NCBI GenBank assembly: GCA_902796885.1
Contig: CADBQY010000167.1
Coordinates: 1 to 44,277 of the forward strand
DNA: 44,277 bases
Origin: an uncultured Planctomycetota bacterium
GTDB lineage: Bacteria > Planctomycetota > Planctomycetia > Pirellulales > Thermoguttaceae
Direction: 5' to 3'
Under the pieces are notes generated by a model. The model saw only the letters and a list, made by a program, of their open reading frames with translations, was not told the origin of the DNA and did not search any database. Every line of letters starts with the position of its first letter. The first letter of the stretch is position 1. The position numbers were made by a program, and so were the translations under genes. Shown one piece after another: positions 35,084 to 44,243 of the stretch.

Positions 35084-38000
35084 ATGAGAAAAGATTTCTA
35101 TAAGACATACGGTTTTCGGATTATCTTTGTCGTTGTATTTCTTTTGAGCTTCATCCTGATGGGGTCGCGCCGCACCTTAGAGAGCAACTCAAACGCGGTC
35201 GAAGACTGGCTCCCGTCGAATTTTCAGGAAACCAAAGACTACAAGTGGTTTTTGGAAAAGTTCCCTTTTGAAAGTTATATCGTCGTCAGCTGGGACGGCT
35301 GCCAGTTCGACGAGGCGGGCGAGAGCAAAATCCACGAAGATCAGATCGAGCTCTTCGCCCAGAAACTCGTTCCGAGCCAGACGATCGACAACTTCGCCCT
35401 GACCGCGCCGGAGGCGGAGCTGTTGGCCGATCTCGATATTGAAAAGATCGACGACCGGCTCGATCCCGCGCTTTCGTCACGTTCGGCGCGGGAGACGGCG
35501 GAAGAGCCGAGCGCCGAACCGAACGCGCCCGGCCCGGCCTCTCCCAAACTGGCCGCCGCCGCCAATCTTCAGAATTCCGAAAACTATTTCCGGTCGGTCA
35601 TGACCGGCCCCCGTCTGGCGCGTCTTTTGGAAGACTCGTATTCGAAAGCCTCGCGCCGACTCCGCGGAAACCCCGAAGAACTCCATCGCCTGGTGATGGA
35701 ACGGCTGACCGGCGTTCTGGTCGGTCCGGACCACAAGAGCACCGCCATGCTCATCACCTTGAACACCGGATTCAAGGGGGGCGGGAAAAAGATGCAGGAG
35801 CTGATCAATCGGGTCAAGGCGATTTCGGTGGAATGCGGACTTCCCGATACGACGGACGTCAAGTCCGGAAGCGTCGCGTACCGCGCGTGGTCGGCGGTCG
35901 CCGACACGGTTCACGAAATCGTCCACGGCCGGACCCCGCGCGTCGACGGACTGATCATGGGGGGGCCGCCGGTCGACAACGCCGCGCTCGACCAGGAGGG
36001 AACGCGCACACTCTACCGTCTGGCGGGAATATGCGCCATCATTAGTCTGCTTCTGGCGCTTATCTGTCTGCGTGATTTTATGCTGACGATGTACGCCTTC
36101 TGGGTCGCGATCCTTTCGGCGGGGTTGGCCATGGCGATGGTCTCGTTCACCGGGAGCAAGTGCGATTCGATTCTTTTGAGCATGCCGGCCCTGGTTTACG
36201 TCTTGGCAATGTCCGGTTCGATCCACATGATCAACTACTATCACGACGCGATTCGTGACAAAGGGCTCGACGGCGCGGTCGAAAGGGCCGTGAAACACGC
36301 ATTTCCCCCGTCGTTCTTCGCGCAGCTGACGACGGCGATCGGACTCGGTTCCCTCTTTACCAGTCAGCTGATCCCGATCGTAAAATTCGGATTTTACTCG
36401 GCGGTCGGCGTTTTAATGACGCTTCTGCTCCTCTTCCTTTATCTGCCGGCCCTGCTGAGCGCGTTTCCGCGAAAGGATTTCGCTAAGAAATACGCGCACG
36501 AAGGGCTCGAAAACCATTCCGGCATTCTGGCCAACTTCTGGCTGAAATACGGCCGGTTCATCGTTAAACACCATATCCTGTTAGCCTCCCTCTGCTTTGC
36601 CGCGATGCTCTTCTTCGGCGCCTATCTGCCGAAACTCAAACCTTCGGTCAAGATGATGAACTTCTTCTCGCCCGACGCCGATATTATCGCGCACTACACG
36701 TGGCTCGAAGACAAACTCGGCCCCCTGGTCCCGATGGAAGTGGTTCTCTGTTTCGACAACGCGCGGCTCAGCCCCGACCGATACGGAACCGCCGCCCGCC
36801 TGGATCTGGTCAACAGGGTCTGTAGCGAACTGAAAGAGAATATCCGCGACAAGGAGGACGGGACGCCGCTGATCGGCGGGGCGCTCTCGGTCGCGACCTT
36901 TACCCCCGACCTCGAATCACTCTGCGAACCGAACACAACTGCCTGGCGGATCGTCGGTTCGGCGCTCGGCAAAAACATTGACGAAAACCGCGGCGCGCTC
37001 AAAGACTACCTCACCTTTGAGGGGAACCCGTCAATCTCGGAAATCATCGAAGTCGCCGACGAAGAGATTTCTCCCGCGAAAGAGACGTATTCGCAGAAAC
37101 GCGTTCTCCTGATGGGAACGCTCTCCTTGGAAGAGCAAAAATCCTTCCTCGGCCCGGATATCGCCGCCGAGGACTACGATCCGTGGACGTCGCCGGTCTA
37201 CGAAGACGCCGGCAGCATTGCCGACACCTCGAGCCGGGCCGACGTCGAAGATTTCCGCAAGACCGAAGAGAAGCTCCTTTCGGCGCTCCGTCTGCACGCG
37301 CTCCTTGAAAAGAAACGCCCCGAACTCGAAGAGGCGGGAATCACTGACCTGGCCGGGATATTCGACAAAATCACAGCGGGAAAACCGTACCGCTCGATCG
37401 TAACCGGCGCCGAGTCGAGCGAACTTTATCGGGCCTGCCGCCTCTGGCAGCAGAAGCGGGGGATTGAATTGTGGCGGATCAGTATTCGGGTTTGGTCGCT
37501 GAAAAAAGACGTCGACTACTCGGACCTGATCAACCAGGTCAAGAAGGTCGTTCAGCCGCTGTTGGGAGAAGAATCGCAAGCGCTGATGGTCGACGTGTTT
37601 CACACCGACACCGACAAATACGATTATCTGGCAAGCGCTGGTCTGAGCGACATCGCCCCGCCGCAGAACGTTCTGGCCGGTCTGATGGAAAAAGAGACCG
37701 ACTACTCCTATCTGAAGACCGACGACCCGCTTCTGCAGAAAGTGCGAGCCGATTTCAAAGACTGTTGCGAAGACGAATCGGTCGAAGGGGACGCCGGGGC
37801 GCACAGCGACGACGTCATCTTCCCCTCGGGGATTTCGGCAAAATACACCGGTATGGTCCCGCTCGTCTATAAGACGCAGCACGCGCTGATCAACGGCCTG
37901 GTCAAGAGTATTATCATGGCGTTCCTGATCATCGCGGTCGTTTTTGTCTTCTATCTGCGAAGCCCTTCGTGCGCCTTCGTGGCGATGATCCCGAACATCT

Positions 38001-38428
38001 TCCCGGTGACCATCGTCTTCGGGTTTATGGCGTGGGCGGGAATTGTCGTTGACGTCGGCACCATGATGACCGCCAGCGTTGCGCTGGGGGTCGCGGTCGA
38101 CGACACGATGCACTACCTCACCTGGTTCTCGGACGGCGTCGACCGCGGCCTGACCCGCAAGCAGTCGGCGGTCGAGGCGTACAAACGCTGCGCGCCGGCG
38201 ATGACCGAATCGACCCTGATCGCCGGGCTCGGACTTTCGGCGTTCATGTTCAGCACTTTCGTGCCGACCCAGCGGTTCGGCTTGCTGATGCTGACGATCC
38301 TCTTTGTGGCGGAGATCGGCGACTTGGTCTTCCTCGCCTCCCTTTTGACCAGCCCGCTGGGACAATGTTTCGTCAAGCGTTCCGAGCGGCAGAAAAAACG
38401 CGCCGCGGCCAAAGGACAAGCCGAATGA
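35084..38428 (+). CDS. RND/MMPL-family transporter, large
   Basis: A 1,114-residue inner-membrane protein of the RND superfamily (MMPL/HpnN-like layout). The N-terminal helix is RIIFVVVFLLSFILMG. A first periplasmic loop of about 290 residues follows, then a first block of helices (GICAIISLLLALICLRDF, ILSAGLAMAMVSF, PALVYVLAMSGSIHMINYYHD, a family-type sequence). A second large periplasmic loop of about 370 residues precedes a second block (SIIMAFLIIAVVFVFYL, VTIVFGFMAWAGIVVDVG, VALGVAVDDTMHYLTWF). The VAVDD..H motif is the family charge site used in proton coupling. It probably exports lipid-like or hydrophobic molecules, but the substrate is unknown. The start is the ATG at 35084, since the upstream TTG adds an unlikely polar segment. 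A terminator follows. Confidence 0.88.
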   Translation: MRKDFYKTYGFRIIFVVVFLLSFILMGSRRTLESNSNAVEDWLPSNFQETKDYKWFLEKFPFESYIVVSWDGCQFDEAGESKIHEDQIELFAQKLVPSQTIDNFALTAPEAELLADLDIEKIDDRLDPALSSRSARETAEEPSAEPNAPGPASPKLAAAANLQNSENYFRSVMTGPRLARLLEDSYSKASRRLRGNPEELHRLVMERLTGVLVGPDHKSTAMLITLNTGFKGGGKKMQELINRVKAISVECGLPDTTDVKSGSVAYRAWSAVADTVHEIVHGRTPRVDGLIMGGPPVDNAALDQEGTRTLYRLAGICAIISLLLALICLRDFMLTMYAFWVAILSAGLAMAMVSFTGSKCDSILLSMPALVYVLAMSGSIHMINYYHDAIRDKGLDGAVERAVKHAFPPSFFAQLTTAIGLGSLFTSQLIPIVKFGFYSAVGVLMTLLLLFLYLPALLSAFPRKDFAKKYAHEGLENHSGILANFWLKYGRFIVKHHILLASLCFAAMLFFGAYLPKLKPSVKMMNFFSPDADIIAHYTWLEDKLGPLVPMEVVLCFDNARLSPDRYGTAARLDLVNRVCSELKENIRDKEDGTPLIGGALSVATFTPDLESLCEPNTTAWRIVGSALGKNIDENRGALKDYLTFEGNPSISEIIEVADEEISPAKETYSQKRVLLMGTLSLEEQKSFLGPDIAAEDYDPWTSPVYEDAGSIADTSSRADVEDFRKTEEKLLSALRLHALLEKKRPELEEAGITDLAGIFDKITAGKPYRSIVTGAESSELYRACRLWQQKRGIELWRISIRVWSLKKDVDYSDLINQVKKVVQPLLGEESQALMVDVFHTDTDKYDYLASAGLSDIAPPQNVLAGLMEKETDYSYLKTDDPLLQKVRADFKDCCEDESVEGDAGAHSDDVIFPSGISAKYTGMVPLVYKTQHALINGLVKSIIMAFLIIAVVFVFYLRSPSCAFVAMIPNIFPVTIVFGFMAWAGIVVDVGTMMTASVALGVAVDDTMHYLTWFSDGVDRGLTRKQSAVEAYKRCAPAMTESTLIAGLGLSAFMFSTFVPTQRFGLLMLTILFVAEIGDLVFLASLLTSPLGQCFVKRSERQKKRAAAKGQAE

Positions 38429-38433
38429 CCCGC

Positions 38434-38464
38434 AAAAAAAGCCGGCGTGTCGCCGGCTTTTTTT
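38434..38464. terminator. Bidirectional intrinsic terminator
   Basis: A perfect 14-base inverted repeat (A7 GCCGGCG, loop TGT, CGCCGGC T7) lies between the convergent ends of the RND transporter and acyl-CoA synthetase genes. It has T runs on both strands. Confidence 0.95.
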
Positions 38465-38485
38465 GTTAAACGCCTGCAGATTCGT

Positions 38486-40102
38486 TTATCCGAAAACGCG
38501 TTTCCGGATCTTTCCGTTGTGTGTCTTCGGAAGCTCGTCGACGAATTCCACATGCCGGATATGCTTGAAGACGGCCAGCCGCGCGTTGGCGAACTGACGG
38601 ATCTCCTTTTTCAGCTCGTCCGAAGGAACGGCTTTCGGCAGAAGAACGATCACGGCTTTAATTGCCTGTCCGCGGAGCGCGTCGGGAACCCCAACCACCG
38701 AACATTCCAGTACCAGGGGATGTTCGATCACGATGTTTTCGATTTCGACCGGACCGACCCGGAATCCCCCCGATTTGATCACGTCGTCTTTGCGGCCGTT
38801 GTACCAGAAATATCCGTCGGGATCGACCCACGCCAGGTCGCCGGTATGATAAATCCCGTCGCTGAACGACTTGTCGGTCACCGTCTGTTCGTTGAGGTAT
38901 CCCATCATCAAACCGGCCTGATTTTCGCGCAGGCGGATCACGATCTCGCCCGGTTCTCCGGGCGAAACGGGGGAACCGTCCTCTTTAACCACCTCAATGT
39001 CGTAGAGGGGGGTCGGCCTTCCCATCGACCCGCGGCGTGTTTCATAGCCGGCGATATTGGCGATCTGGAGGGTCGTTTCGGTCTGTCCGAATCCTTCGGC
39101 GATGGCCAGACCCGTTTGCTCTTCGAACTTGGCCGAAATTTCGGGCGAGAGGAATTCCCCGGCCGAAACGGCGTGATGGAGCCACGGCAATTCGATATTT
39201 CCCCGTTTGACCATATAGCGGTAGACCGTCGGGGGGGCGCAGAAAGTATTGACCTTGTATCGGTTTAAGATGGTGACCAACTGACGCGAGTCGAACGATT
39301 CAAAATCGTAGACGATCACCACCGCGCCCATAAGCCACTGCCCGTAGATTTTCCCCCAGGAGGCCTTTCCCCAGCCGGTATCGGCGACGGTCATATGCAG
39401 GCCGTTCTCTTCGACGCGCTGCCAGTATTTGGCGGTCAGAATATGCGCGAGGGAATAGGTGTGATCATGCGCCACCGCTTTCGGGTAATCGGTCGTTCCC
39501 GAAGTGAAATAGACGATCATGATATCCGAGACGCTCGTCGGCATCCGTTCGAGCGTCTCGGGCATATAGGCGATATCTTCTTCGAGGTTCCGAAGTCCGT
39601 GGGCATTCGGCCCGAAGGTCCAGATCTCTTTCAGCCCGGGAAGCTCTTCTTTGACCTCTTGAAGAATCCCGGCGATCCCGTCGTCGGCCAGCGAGATAAC
39701 GTAGCTGATCCCGATCTTATGAACGCGGTAGACGACGTCTTCCAACCGAAGCATATGCGAGACGGGCACCGCGATCGCCCCGATCTTGTGCAGGGCCACG
39801 ATCACGAACCAGTAGGCATAGGAGCGCTTCATCATCAGCATGACGCGGTCGCCCCGTTTAACTCCCCGCGCCCGGAGAGCGTGAACCGTCTGGTTACTGA
39901 GTCGGCGGATTTGGTCGAACGTGAACCGGCGCTCGTTCTTTTCGGCGTCGATCCAGAGAAGCGCGAGCTTTTCGGGGGTCACCTCGGCAATCCGATCGAC
40001 CACGTCGTAACCGAAATTGTAATTTTCCGGATACTCAAGGTCGAACCGTACCAGACGCCCCCGGTCGTCAAATTCTTCGCGGCAAAACTGTTGGTAAAAC
40101 AT
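38486..40102 (-). CDS. Acyl-CoA synthetase, medium-chain (ACSM-like) AMP-forming
   Basis: Adenylate-forming enzyme that makes acyl-CoA from a carboxylic acid, ATP and CoA. The 538-residue product has the P-loop YFTSGTTDYPKAVAH (Asp where Gly is usual), then VADTGWGKASWGKIYG and GFGQTETTLQIANIAG. The C-terminal hinge and catalytic Lys region follow (YHTGDLAWVDPDGYFWYNGRKDDVIKSGG... and PKTHNGKIRKRVFG). It resembles the ACSM/MACS group rather than acetyl-CoA synthetase. I use the ATG at 40102, because AGGA sits directly against the ATG at 40108 and six bases from the ATG at 40102. Substrate chain length is not determined. Confidence 0.9.
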   Translation of the reverse strand: MFYQQFCREEFDDRGRLVRFDLEYPENYNFGYDVVDRIAEVTPEKLALLWIDAEKNERRFTFDQIRRLSNQTVHALRARGVKRGDRVMLMMKRSYAYWFVIVALHKIGAIAVPVSHMLRLEDVVYRVHKIGISYVISLADDGIAGILQEVKEELPGLKEIWTFGPNAHGLRNLEEDIAYMPETLERMPTSVSDIMIVYFTSGTTDYPKAVAHDHTYSLAHILTAKYWQRVEENGLHMTVADTGWGKASWGKIYGQWLMGAVVIVYDFESFDSRQLVTILNRYKVNTFCAPPTVYRYMVKRGNIELPWLHHAVSAGEFLSPEISAKFEEQTGLAIAEGFGQTETTLQIANIAGYETRRGSMGRPTPLYDIEVVKEDGSPVSPGEPGEIVIRLRENQAGLMMGYLNEQTVTDKSFSDGIYHTGDLAWVDPDGYFWYNGRKDDVIKSGGFRVGPVEIENIVIEHPLVLECSVVGVPDALRGQAIKAVIVLLPKAVPSDELKKEIRQFANARLAVFKHIRHVEFVDELPKTHNGKIRKRVFG

Positions 40103-40155
40103 AGACATTCCTGCTAACGGTCTGGAGAACCGGGCTTTTTGTTCACTTTATTATA

Positions 40156-41112
40156 TCAGTTCGATTCGAAATGACCAGATTCCGGCGATGGACGGGGATG
40201 GAGAACTTCGGAAAGGAGTTCGGCGAACGCCACGAACCTTGGACCCGGAATCGTCGCGTAATCGACCAGGATCGGATAGACGCGGCCGTCTCGAACCGCG
40301 GCCAGCGAGTCGGCGAAAGAATCCCAGTCATGCCGGTAAAGCTTTTCAAGCTCCGCGGCCTCTTCGGGCGGAACGGCCCCCAGGGACGAAAGATCGATAA
40401 TGACATCGGGGTTCGCTTCGAGAATCCCCTCGCGCGAGAGGGTCGGAACCGCCGAAGCGGCGTCGGCCAGAACGTTCGTCGCTCCGGCCAGACGAAGGAG
40501 ATCGTTAAAATAACGATTCCTCCCCGCCGCATAAACTTCGCGGACGTTCCGTTCCCCTAAGTCGCGATCGAGAACCATCAGTACCGAGACCGGCGTATCC
40601 CCCTGCGTCACGCGCATCTTTTCGAGGCGCTCTTCGGATCGGGCGCGGAGCTCTTTTCCGGCTTCGGAAACGCCGCAGCGACCGGCGATCTTTTCAAACG
40701 AATCGAGAATCCCCGCCACCGAGGCGTGATCGACCGTAAGGGTTTCGATCCCCGCACGGGCGAGCTTTTCGGCCAGTTCGTGATGTTCGAGCAGAAGAAC
40801 CGCCAGATCGGCACGGAGTTCGATGATCCGTTCGATATTCGGGTTATAGAGCCCGCCGAGTCTCGGCAGACGATTAGCTTCGGGAGGATATTTGCAGTAA
40901 TCGGAAACGCCAACGACCCGATCGCCCAATCCCAGGGCGAAAAGAGTTTCGGTCACGCTGGGAACAACCGAAACAATCCGTTTCGGCGGCGCCTTTTCGA
41001 CGCCCTCTCCGGGCGGCGCGGGTTCGTTTCGGCACCCCGCCGGAAAGAGGAGGAGGGAAAAAATTCCCGCAACAAAAAGCCGAAACCAGTCTCGCCGGGA
41101 GAGGCTGCTCAT
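40156..41112 (-). CDS. BtuF-like ABC-transporter substrate-binding lipoprotein
   Basis: Periplasmic binding protein of the BtuF/FhuD/FecB type (cobalamin, heme or siderophore class). The 318-residue product has a lipoprotein signal ending FPAGC (Cys at about residue 27). A long alpha/beta-fold body follows: RIVSVVPSVTETLFALGLGDRVVGVSDYCKYPPEA, PNIERIIELRADLAVLLL and, later, EGILEANPDVIIDLSSLG. These blocks match the family, and the lone backbone helix between lobes fits the class III fold. No permease or ATPase is adjacent. The ATG overlaps the stop of dcd (ATGA). The specific ligand is unknown. Confidence 0.85.
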   Translation of the reverse strand: MSSLSRRDWFRLFVAGIFSLLLFPAGCRNEPAPPGEGVEKAPPKRIVSVVPSVTETLFALGLGDRVVGVSDYCKYPPEANRLPRLGGLYNPNIERIIELRADLAVLLLEHHELAEKLARAGIETLTVDHASVAGILDSFEKIAGRCGVSEAGKELRARSEERLEKMRVTQGDTPVSVLMVLDRDLGERNVREVYAAGRNRYFNDLLRLAGATNVLADAASAVPTLSREGILEANPDVIIDLSSLGAVPPEEAAELEKLYRHDWDSFADSLAAVRDGRVYPILVDYATIPGPRFVAFAELLSEVLHPRPSPESGHFESN

Positions 41113-41633
41113 TTTTCAAAATCCCGCCATGAAAGACTCGGCTGGATCCCCTGATTGTTTTGATATTTACCGCTGCGGTACGGGACGTAATCTCCTTCGA
41201 CGGTATGGTAATAGATCTGGCAGATTTCGATATCGGGATAGACCCTGATCGGCGAGACGGCGTGAATTTCAAGGGTCCAATACCCCGAAAAGCCTATATC
41301 GCCGAACCCGGCGGTCACATGAACGCAGAGTCCGAGCCGGCCGATCGACGAGCGCCCTTCGAGCATCGGAACATATTTTTCCGTGCGGGTATATTCGACC
41401 GTACGCCCCAGGTAGAGCCGCCCCGGCTGAAGGACGAGTCCCTCGGGAGGAATGACGAGCGTCTCGTAAGGATTCGGCTTTTTGACATCGAGCACGTCGC
41501 CGGTATAGACGAGCAGCTCGTGATGAAGCCGGAGATTATAGCTGTTCGGATTCAGCCGCGACTCGTCGTACGGGGTGATCTCGATCGTTCCGTTTTGGAT
41601 CTCCTCGCGAATCTTCAGACCTGAAAGTATCAT
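41109..41633 (-). CDS. dcd: dCTP deaminase
   Basis: Deaminates dCTP to dUTP for thymidylate synthesis. The 174-residue product shows the trimeric dUTPase/dCTP deaminase fold: NPNSYNLRLHHELLVY, LQPGRLYLGRTVEYT, VPMLEGRSSIGRLGLCVHVTAGFGDIGFSGYWTLEI (the Ser/Arg and Glu active-site stretch) and DIEICQIYYHTVEG. It may be a simple deaminase or the bifunctional deaminase/dUTPase; I cannot tell. AGGA lies eight bases before the ATG. A possible TATAAT on the minus strand is at 41666-41671. It is coupled to the BtuF-like gene. Confidence 0.94.
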   Translation of the reverse strand: MILSGLKIREEIQNGTIEITPYDESRLNPNSYNLRLHHELLVYTGDVLDVKKPNPYETLVIPPEGLVLQPGRLYLGRTVEYTRTEKYVPMLEGRSSIGRLGLCVHVTAGFGDIGFSGYWTLEIHAVSPIRVYPDIEICQIYYHTVEGDYVPYRSGKYQNNQGIQPSLSWRDFEK

Positions 41634-41760
41634 TCATCATTCCTTTCGTTTGGATATATTACGGTATTATATAGAGAATATCGCGCTCTGAACAGGAGGA
41701 AATGGGGGACACGGCGGAAAAATTTCCTATTTCGGGGCGGCAAGAGGGCGTTGCCGACAA

Positions 41761-41793
41761 CGCGGCGCTCCGCCGCAAGGGGAGAGCGCCGCG
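41761..41793 (-). terminator. GC-rich hairpin after the SGNH gene, no T run
   Basis: CGCGGCGCTC (41761-41770) pairs perfectly with GAGCGCCGCG (41784-41793) across a 13-base loop. It lies about 35 bases past the stop of the SGNH gene on the minus strand. There is no U tract, so termination would depend on a factor or be weak. Confidence 0.4.
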
Positions 41794-41827
41794 GCGCCGG
41801 TGTCGATCGGGCGGAACGGCCCGTCTG

Positions 41828-44023
41828 TCATTCCTTCCCGAAAAGAACCATGAGGGCGTCGGCGTAGAGGGAAAGACCGTAGGCGTTCGGATGGTTGATG
41901 TTGTTGACCATCAGCGTATTGTAAGGGATCCCCTGGCGCCAGAGTCTGCCGTAAAGGGTCGGGGTCTCGGAAACGAGAACGCGGTTCTCCTTACCGAACT
42001 GCCGGACATATTCCGTATAGGGACGGGGGTCGTCGTCGACGTTTTTCTGTGACGTCAGTCCCATCCAGTTCGGACGAATGTAGTGTACGCCGGCGATAAT
42101 CCATTCGGCGCCGATCGCGTCGAAATCCGCCTTCAGTTTCGGATAGATCGATCGCAGCTGAGCCAGCGTCAGACCGCAGTCGTTGACGAATTCCGAAATG
42201 ATCAGATCCGGTTTTTCGTTCAGAACTGTTCTCTGATAATTGTAGGCGGACCCCGCCGGTTCGGCCAGATAGTCGGCGGTGGTATGCCCTCCCCAGGCCC
42301 GGGTCACCATCTGAACGTTCGCTTTCGGGAACCGTTGGCGGAGCCGGTTGAGAAATACGTTTTGCCATCGGTATCTCTCGTTGATGTAACCGCCGTCGGA
42401 AACGCTGTCGCCCCAAATCAGAATTTTAACCGGTTCGCCGTTATGCAGCTTTTCCCACGTTTTCGGAAGGAGGATTTGCGCGAGCGCCTGATCCGGAACG
42501 ACTAAAGTGCCGTCGTCGAGAATCGGATAGAGATTATCGCCGGTAAGCCGGTCTTTTGTCTCGTGGGACACAAAAATGTTCGCGACGCGGGTCTGGCCCG
42601 AACCGAGATTCGGCTGTTCCGGATTGACGGCGTGCGGCGTACCGCGAACCAGAGAGAGATTCGCGTTTTCATAGACGATCGAATCGATTCTCATCGGGAC
42701 ATACCGGTAGGTGATATAGACCGGAGTGTTCGCGCCGATCTTCCCCCCTTCCCGCCGTCCGACGTTGCCGTTGACTTCGTCTAAAATGTAGTCGGTTTCG
42801 GGGGAAAGCGGGGTGCCGCCGGGCGTGAGCGCCACGGTCACGCTGCCGGGAACAAGTTCGTTTTCCACGGTACACTCGTAGGCACGGACCCCTTCAAGCT
42901 GAGTCGCGCGGAACCAGGGGGGCCCGGCGGGATTAAAAAGACTGAGCGAAGCGTATCGCTCGTTGGTCACCGTCACGGGTTCGGGAGGCGCGATCTCGAA
43001 CGTTTTGGTCTCGCCGCTGTAGCTGACTTCGATTTGCCAGTCGCCGGTAATCGTGAGTACCGCGGGGTTTTCGACCGGAGACGGGGCGGGCGCGGTGTCC
43101 CATTCCGAGATATCGACGGTAAACGCAATCGTCCCCCGCCAGTCGTAAAGCGCGGTTGGACGGGAAACGGTCACGGCATACTCGTAATCTCCCGGATTCA
43201 AGGGCGTGTCGACGACGCAGAAGTCCGCGTCGTCGGCGACGGTAAACGTGTAACTATCGGGATACCGTGTGCCGCTGACCGTAACGACGTCGCCCGATTT
43301 GAGCGGAAGATCGGCGCCGCCGCTGTTTGAAATCAGCACCGATTCGCCGTCGTAGACAAGTCCGAGCGAGGTGATCGCGACCTGATCACGCGCCTGAAAC
43401 CAAACGCCCGAAAGGTAGGAAAGATCGCCCGGCCCGACGAAGCCGTCCCCGTCGAGATCGCACGCGGCGTTCCAGTTGGCGCCGCCGGGATTCGAGAACC
43501 AGGCGGACGACATCAAGGCATAGTCCCCCGGCCCGACAAATCCGTCTCCGTCCACGTCGACCGGACAGACATAAAAGGAGGAAACGGTGCTCCAGTTCGA
43601 ATCGGCATAGCCGTCGCTGCCGACGGCGCGGACGCGGTATTGCATATTCTCGCCGAAAACGAGACCGCCGACCTCGGCGGAAATCTCGGTTGTGGTTAAC
43701 GTCTGCCACGTCAAGCCGTCGGCGCTGTAGGAAAGCCGATAGGCGGCCGCGTTGTCAACTTCGGTCCACGTAACGATATGTGTGGCGCCCCCGCCGCCGG
43801 CAACGCCGCTGATTTTGGGAGCGGCAGGCCGGGTCAGCCCGGTCGGAAGAGGATCGCCAGCCGGTTCGGCGGCGGCGTAAATCGCGGGCGCCGCGGCGGC
43901 AAAGCCGCCCGCTGTTACGGCCAAAAGCTCGCGCGACTCGAGCCGCTCGAACTGTATGGAGCGGGGACGGACGGATCGGGGACGATTTTTCCAAAATCTG
44001 AATCGTTCGGCAATGGAGCTCAT
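41828..44023 (-). CDS. Exported dockerin-repeat protein with C-terminal SGNH hydrolase
   Basis: A 731-residue multidomain protein. The N-terminus (about 1-40) carries the planctomycete SIQFERLESRELLAV motif. A fibronectin-III-like module follows (about 70-150: RPAAPKISGV...YRLSYSADGLTWQTL...YRVRAVGSDGYADSNWS). Two dockerin-like EF-hand-type repeats lie at about 153-210 (DVDGDGFVGPGDYALMSSAW and DLDGDGFVGPGDLSYLSGVW). A large beta-rich middle precedes a C-terminal SGNH/GDSL hydrolase from about 529. Its blocks are ILIWGDSVSDGG (Ser), RAWGGHTT (Gly), EFVNDCG (Asn) and NINHPNAYG (His). The usual Asp two before the His is Asn here. I use the ATG at 44023, after AGGA. An extended -10 (TGCTATAAT) just upstream overlaps the earlier in-frame ATG. 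It probably acts on polysaccharide esters. Confidence 0.88.
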   Translation of the reverse strand: MSSIAERFRFWKNRPRSVRPRSIQFERLESRELLAVTAGGFAAAAPAIYAAAEPAGDPLPTGLTRPAAPKISGVAGGGGATHIVTWTEVDNAAAYRLSYSADGLTWQTLTTTEISAEVGGLVFGENMQYRVRAVGSDGYADSNWSTVSSFYVCPVDVDGDGFVGPGDYALMSSAWFSNPGGANWNAACDLDGDGFVGPGDLSYLSGVWFQARDQVAITSLGLVYDGESVLISNSGGADLPLKSGDVVTVSGTRYPDSYTFTVADDADFCVVDTPLNPGDYEYAVTVSRPTALYDWRGTIAFTVDISEWDTAPAPSPVENPAVLTITGDWQIEVSYSGETKTFEIAPPEPVTVTNERYASLSLFNPAGPPWFRATQLEGVRAYECTVENELVPGSVTVALTPGGTPLSPETDYILDEVNGNVGRREGGKIGANTPVYITYRYVPMRIDSIVYENANLSLVRGTPHAVNPEQPNLGSGQTRVANIFVSHETKDRLTGDNLYPILDDGTLVVPDQALAQILLPKTWEKLHNGEPVKILIWGDSVSDGGYINERYRWQNVFLNRLRQRFPKANVQMVTRAWGGHTTADYLAEPAGSAYNYQRTVLNEKPDLIISEFVNDCGLTLAQLRSIYPKLKADFDAIGAEWIIAGVHYIRPNWMGLTSQKNVDDDPRPYTEYVRQFGKENRVLVSETPTLYGRLWRQGIPYNTLMVNNINHPNAYGLSLYADALMVLFGKE

Positions 44024-44058
44024 GCGATTTTCCTTTCTTCGAAACGGGTTTGCCGCCA

Positions 44059-44067
44059 ATTATAGCA
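44059..44067 (-). promoter_or_regulatory. Extended -10 promoter of the SGNH gene
   Basis: The minus strand reads TGCTATAAT (44059-44067), with no strong -35. The expected transcript start near 44052 is about 30 bases before the chosen ATG at 44023. Confidence 0.55.
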
Positions 44068-44243
44068 CAGAGACCAACCGAAAAGAAATAGCACGTTTGA
44101 CGCGGGCAGGCGTCTTCAAGCATCCGCATTTTAAAAAACGACTGCAGTAACGGCGAAAAGTGGGATAATTTGGAGTGATTTTGAATGACCCCCCCCCAAA
44201 CCGCCGAGATCGGTTTGAGCCTTAAAAATAAGGCATATCCCAT

